Positions 60,401 to 64,000 of a stretch of 64,000 nucleotides of DNA are shown one piece after another (positions within the stretch are counted from its first letter, which is position 1; each line of letters opens with the position of its first letter). A model generated the notes under the pieces. The model was given only the letters and a program-made list of their open reading frames with translations. It was not told the origin of the DNA and ran no database searches. The position numbers were made by a program, and so were the translations under genes. The stretch comes from Metallyticus violacea (taxonomy: Eukaryota > Arthropoda > Insecta > Mantodea > Metallyticidae), in assembly GCA_030762175.1 (NCBI GenBank), contig CM060846.1, positions 308,236,512 through 308,300,511 of the forward strand, given 5' to 3'.

Positions 60401-61728
60401 ATACCCCTATTGTGTCAACGTAACATAAATAACCAGCTGGATCTGTTCCTGTGAAAAAAGCCATCAAGGTTTGTCCCGTAATATGCCCCTTTCTTATGGC
60501 TAGGAATGATGGTGTATCAAGCTCTCATTTTCGCGCTTTAAGCGACTACATTTCTCACAGGAATTATGAGCCGCTGCTGTTTGTCTATCCCGCGATTAAA
60601 TTTTTCAATTTTAGAGAGATAGTGAAGCGTTATGTAGTGTTCTCTTCTGTTCTGCGCTAAAATGTCTGTACTTTGTGGAGCGTGGTGTGCATGGGATCTT
60701 CCATTAAACATAATCGTGATTGGTGAACAATAGGTTAGAAAATTACATTTTAAATTCCGTCTAAAAGGTATAACTTTATATTTCCTATTAAATGTAAACA
60801 TATAACGCTGAAAAATCCACTGTCTGTGATATGAAACAAAATGGGGGGAAAATGTATATTAAGGAAGTAAATGTATACTTTGAGTGGCAGATTTACCTTA
60901 GAGAAACGTTTTCATTTTACGCTGTTATTTATCTGAACTGCAGCTAGTCCCACTTAGTTCGAATAATTCACGCTCTATTGCAATACGTTGACGAGTGATG
61001 CGCTTCTTTGCTGCATTTGTAAGAATTATAAAATTCCAGCTAAATTATTTGAACATTCTGAAGGTATATTTTAAATATGACAGTAGTCATTTATTAGAGA
61101 TTTACAACATTAAAGATCAATTAGTAGCAAGGATATGCATGTAGTGTCTAATGCGTTTCTAATTCATTACACAAAGTGTGTAAATCACTGAACCTTATAA
61201 CCCTATAAGTAGTAAGGGAGAGATAGAGCAGTTTGTGTAAGTTTCATACTTCCCTTATATTATGCAAATTTCGAGTCAAATTTGTGCTGTGCATTTTGTT
61301 TGGCTAGTCGTTTCTATCAAGTATCTCCATTTCACTATAAACGCATTTTAAGCTTTTTTCTTTATTTAAAATGCAATGTTTGAAAAAATTTGTTTGTAAT
61401 TTTAGCAAGGCCTTTCCACCAGAAGTTGTACTATAATTATGTTTCAGGTATAGCAAGCTCTTCGTTGAGTTTTTGGTGGAGTATTATATAGGGCCTAAAA
61501 TGTCTGAAATCAGTGTTGTACAATATTCTAATATCTTTAAGGTTCTTAATTTATAGTTTTCAAACACTATTCCTGTGCTAATAAGAATAAGTTCTGTAAA
61601 GAATGATTTTATTTCCTTAGTTGCCGCTGAAAAATGGAATAAACGATAAATGGTAACTAGAAAATGTGATGCTTCATAATTGGATATAACTTAATTACAC
61701 CTTAAAAAGTCGACTTTTGAAGCCTAAA
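57433..61728. other. 4.3 kb without recognised elements
   Basis: This is unique sequence. It includes a less AT-rich stretch at 59270-59700, where a 94-codon minus frame (59271-59555) and a 71-codon plus frame (59602-59817) overlap without recognised features, and an A-rich tract near 58567-58578. Confidence 0.4.
58695..58745 (+). promoter_or_regulatory. Possible TATA promoter (weak)
   Basis: CTATATAAAGACGCGCATC (58699-58717) lies in a locally GC-richer setting, about 30 bp upstream of TTTAAAGC and with GTAAGT at 58741. The layout resembles a core promoter with a short first exon, but no downstream gene is recognised. Confidence 0.15.
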
Positions 61729-61767
61729 AGAAGAAAACATTTTGATATTATTTAAACTGAAAGTACA
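61729..61767. repeat. 39-bp exact repeat, copy 1
   Basis: Identical to 63814-63852 in the same orientation, with no similarity outside. It abuts the mariner remnant on the right. Confidence 0.95.
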
Positions 61768-62620
61768 CTTTTGCCAGCGCCGAACGTAGGCACAAAGAAC
61801 CAAAATCTAAAAGCGCTAAATCCAAACTATACGGCGAATTGGTAAGACAGATCAGTAAAATTTGGCAATATATTCGTTGGTCACCATAATGCTACGGAAC
61901 CTGACCTTATCGCGTTGCAAGATCGCCTACTTCTTTGGCCTGACTGTGGAAATTCGAGTTTTAAGCTTAGTCAATGTCCTATTGTAGCGCTGAAAAATGC
62001 AGTTTCCTTATGCTCCAGAACATCAAAATAATCGCTCTCTACTTATCCCAAAAGACTGTGTCACCTCACTTTCCTGGCTGATGGCTCTCTCAACTTCTTT
62101 TTTGGCGGGGAATCAGCATGTCGCCACGGCATAGACTGTCTTTAGGATTGCAGTTTGTAGTGGTGACAACACGTCTCATCCTCTGTGACGACGTTTTTCA
62201 TGAAATTGTTAGCTTCACGTGAAACTGGTGCAACAGCACCTGACACCTTCATTATGTCGGGAACCAAACTTTGTGAAACTCGGTGTTGCCAACATCGTTT
62301 TCAATGTAATACAACCTACAATAAGCTTTGTACACAGTTCCTTGATCGTAATCCGCGATCGGTACGGATGAGCTGATTACTGTGAGGTGTGACATCTAGG
62401 ACATGATTACTACTGTTGATACGCAAACTCACACCTCACTGTGCTCACATCCATTTTATTATCTCCGTACACCGTTAAAAACCCTGGATGAGAGTCATTG
62501 GGTAAACTGTTTGGAAATGAGAAATTCAAGAACACACTTCTGTTTCCTACGCACTGTATGTCAGACGCCAATTTGGTACACTGCCCTGCTATCTCTATTA
62601 GTTCCACGATAACCAAACTT
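61768..62620 (-). mobile_element. Mariner-family transposon remnant
   Basis: Minus-strand blocks, in order from 62620: VYGDNKMDVSTVRCEF (about 62430-62490, part of the N-terminal DNA-binding region), VTEDETCCHHYKLQS (about 62150-62200, with the first catalytic Asp context), SMPWRHADSPPKKKLREPSA (about 62085-62150), and SPYSLDLALLDF (about 61820-61860, the YSPDLAP-DF landmark). The motifs match mariner transposases and differ from the 39.2 kb copy, so this is a separate lineage. Frameshifts and stops throughout show that it is dead. Confidence 0.75.
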
Positions 62621-63813
62621 ACAGGACATTAATGGGAAGGTTCACCCTTTACTACAATCCACCTATACCCGGCTTAGACGTTATTAGCCGACATAAAAAG
62701 GCATTACTTCCACCCTCGTATTATGTCTACTTCAGCTCAACTCTCCTCGTTAGCAGCAACAGGAGGAGGAGGGTGTACGATGCACAGAGGAAGAGAAGTA
62801 AAAATCAGAATTGGAAAAGTGCTTACTGATATAAATGGAGATATTTATTGCATTCTAACAAAAATATACAATCAATGCCATGAAATGTTTTATGAAAACA
62901 ATGTTTTCTCAGGTTCCCCCTGATAGTTAGGTACAAGTGAGTGTGACGTGCACGACATTCACTAGAAATACAGCACACTTTACCCTACTTTTGTACCGTT
63001 CTTGCACGCACGCATTCTTTTTCTGATGATATACGAGGCTTCCTTCTTCCTTTTCTTGACTCTGCCAAGTAGGCATGGTGTGGTCAGCAGACTGTTTGAC
63101 CACTTGTTAAAACAAATGGTACCTTGACGAAATCGGCGGTTCTACCCGTGCGACATGGAGAGCTGTTCACACGCTCCTTCGCTTCTCTTCCTCTGAGACT
63201 CCGGCTTAGAATGGAATGTAGATTTCTTCAATTGTAAATAGTTAGGTGGGGCCTTTCGCTATCTACACCCAGTGACTGAGGTACAGGGCATATTCTTGCA
63301 CAATTAGTTTGGTTAGCCAGTAATTAATTCAATCATTATAGTAAACGTTGCTAACATTTCAAAATTTAAATATCCAAATTTGCATTTTAATTTTATAAAA
63401 GTATCAATGATGTAGTGTGTGTTATTTGTCAGCAAATAATATTGAATTTTACTTTGTTAGCTTTTGTGAATTCTTTTTCCTCTCCCGAACTGCAAACTTT
63501 TCCTTGGGGGCTTTCTTCCAGCATGCTCTTGAAGTTGAAACCTGTTCTGACATTAAGGGAAGGGTGTCGAACTCATGCTGCTAAATCATTTATTTGAGAT
63601 GTAGCCTATTTCGAATCTACCTTTTCCGAGTGACACAGACATTATCGAAGCTCTGTAGGTGAACACTTTTTTATACTTTACTTTATTTTATTAATTTTTT
63701 TATATGAAGCGTTGGCGTTTTTGGTACTGGTTGACTGAAACATTTACAGTTCTATACTAATGAGTAGGGCTGAAGATTTTAGTTACTTAAGAAATGAATC
63801 GTACGTTACTAGC
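62621..63813. other. Unique sequence
   Basis: No gene or repeat was recognised. Confidence 0.4.
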
Positions 63814-63852
63814 AGAAGAAAACATTTTGATATTATTTAAACTGAAAGTACA
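63814..63852. repeat. 39-bp exact repeat, copy 2
   Basis: Identical to 61729-61767, about 2.1 kb downstream in direct orientation. The flanks are unrelated. Confidence 0.95.
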
Positions 63853-64000
63853 GAAGTGTCCATACTCACCCCAAGATTCCTGTATCCCTATCAGCGAAAG
63901 AGTGTAACCGTGAATCATAAATGCTGAACTTAAATAGGACATTTTAATGCTATGAGGATTGTTATGGAATAATGAGCTGTATTTTGAACTTGTGCAACAT

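Noticed and set aside
1..64000. CRISPR arrays, operons, prokaryotic promoters
   Set aside because: No regularly spaced repeats with unique spacers and no bacterial gene organisation; the window is clearly eukaryotic.

Overview
This 64 kb window is eukaryotic, AT-rich and gene-poor. No complete protein-coding host gene can be supported. Nearly everything recognisable is transposable-element debris, and most open frames are chance frames or shadows of repeats. The mix points to an arthropod: irritans-like mariners, a DUF4817-type DDE transposon, L1-like non-LTR elements with a single-CCHC ORF1, and many tRNA-headed SINEs. An insect with a large repeat-rich genome (a polyneopteran such as a cockroach or stick insect) would fit, but that placement is inference from element types, not from a host gene.

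Layout. 1-11.7 kb: unique AT-rich DNA with scattered copies of two SINE families, here called A (Ser/Leu-like tRNA head) and B (Gly/Glu-like tRNA head). 11.7-13.3 kb: a SINE-A split by a 1,248 bp solo LTR. 13.3-29 kb: more SINEs, including a dimeric SINE-A, two other tRNA-headed families (C and D), and a local tandem duplication. 29-38 kb: non-LTR 3' fragments, a 307 bp trinucleotide tract, an LTR-like promoter block, DUF4817 transposon pieces and reverse-transcriptase relics. 39-41.3 kb: two DDE transposon corpses on the minus strand. 44.7-49.8 kb: the largest element, a nearly full-length but heavily broken L1-like retrotransposon (ORF1 with zinc knuckle; ORF2 with endonuclease, reverse transcriptase and C-terminal zinc finger). 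It is followed by a long hairpin and an inverted copy of its 5' block. 50.7-54.1 kb: another non-LTR tail, a probable piggyBac C-terminus, and a tandem duplication carrying a SINE-A. 54.3-64 kb: mostly unique DNA, one SINE-A fragment and a mariner corpse at 61.8-62.6 kb.

Target-site duplications can be read directly at many insertions. They give relative ages: SINE-A before the solo LTR at 11.8 kb, and the tandem duplication before SINE-A at 53.7 kb. The SINEs depend on LINE machinery in trans, but no intact LINE is present here, so every element in the window looks non-autonomous or dead.

Three short minus-strand stretches followed by GTAAGT donors (about 9.5, 30.5 and 54.4 kb) are the only candidates for host exons. 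They are weak, because GTAAGT is expected many times by chance in a window of this size. I found no undescribed biological system; the most informative structures are the nested, dimeric and inverted-repeat arrangements listed in the findings.
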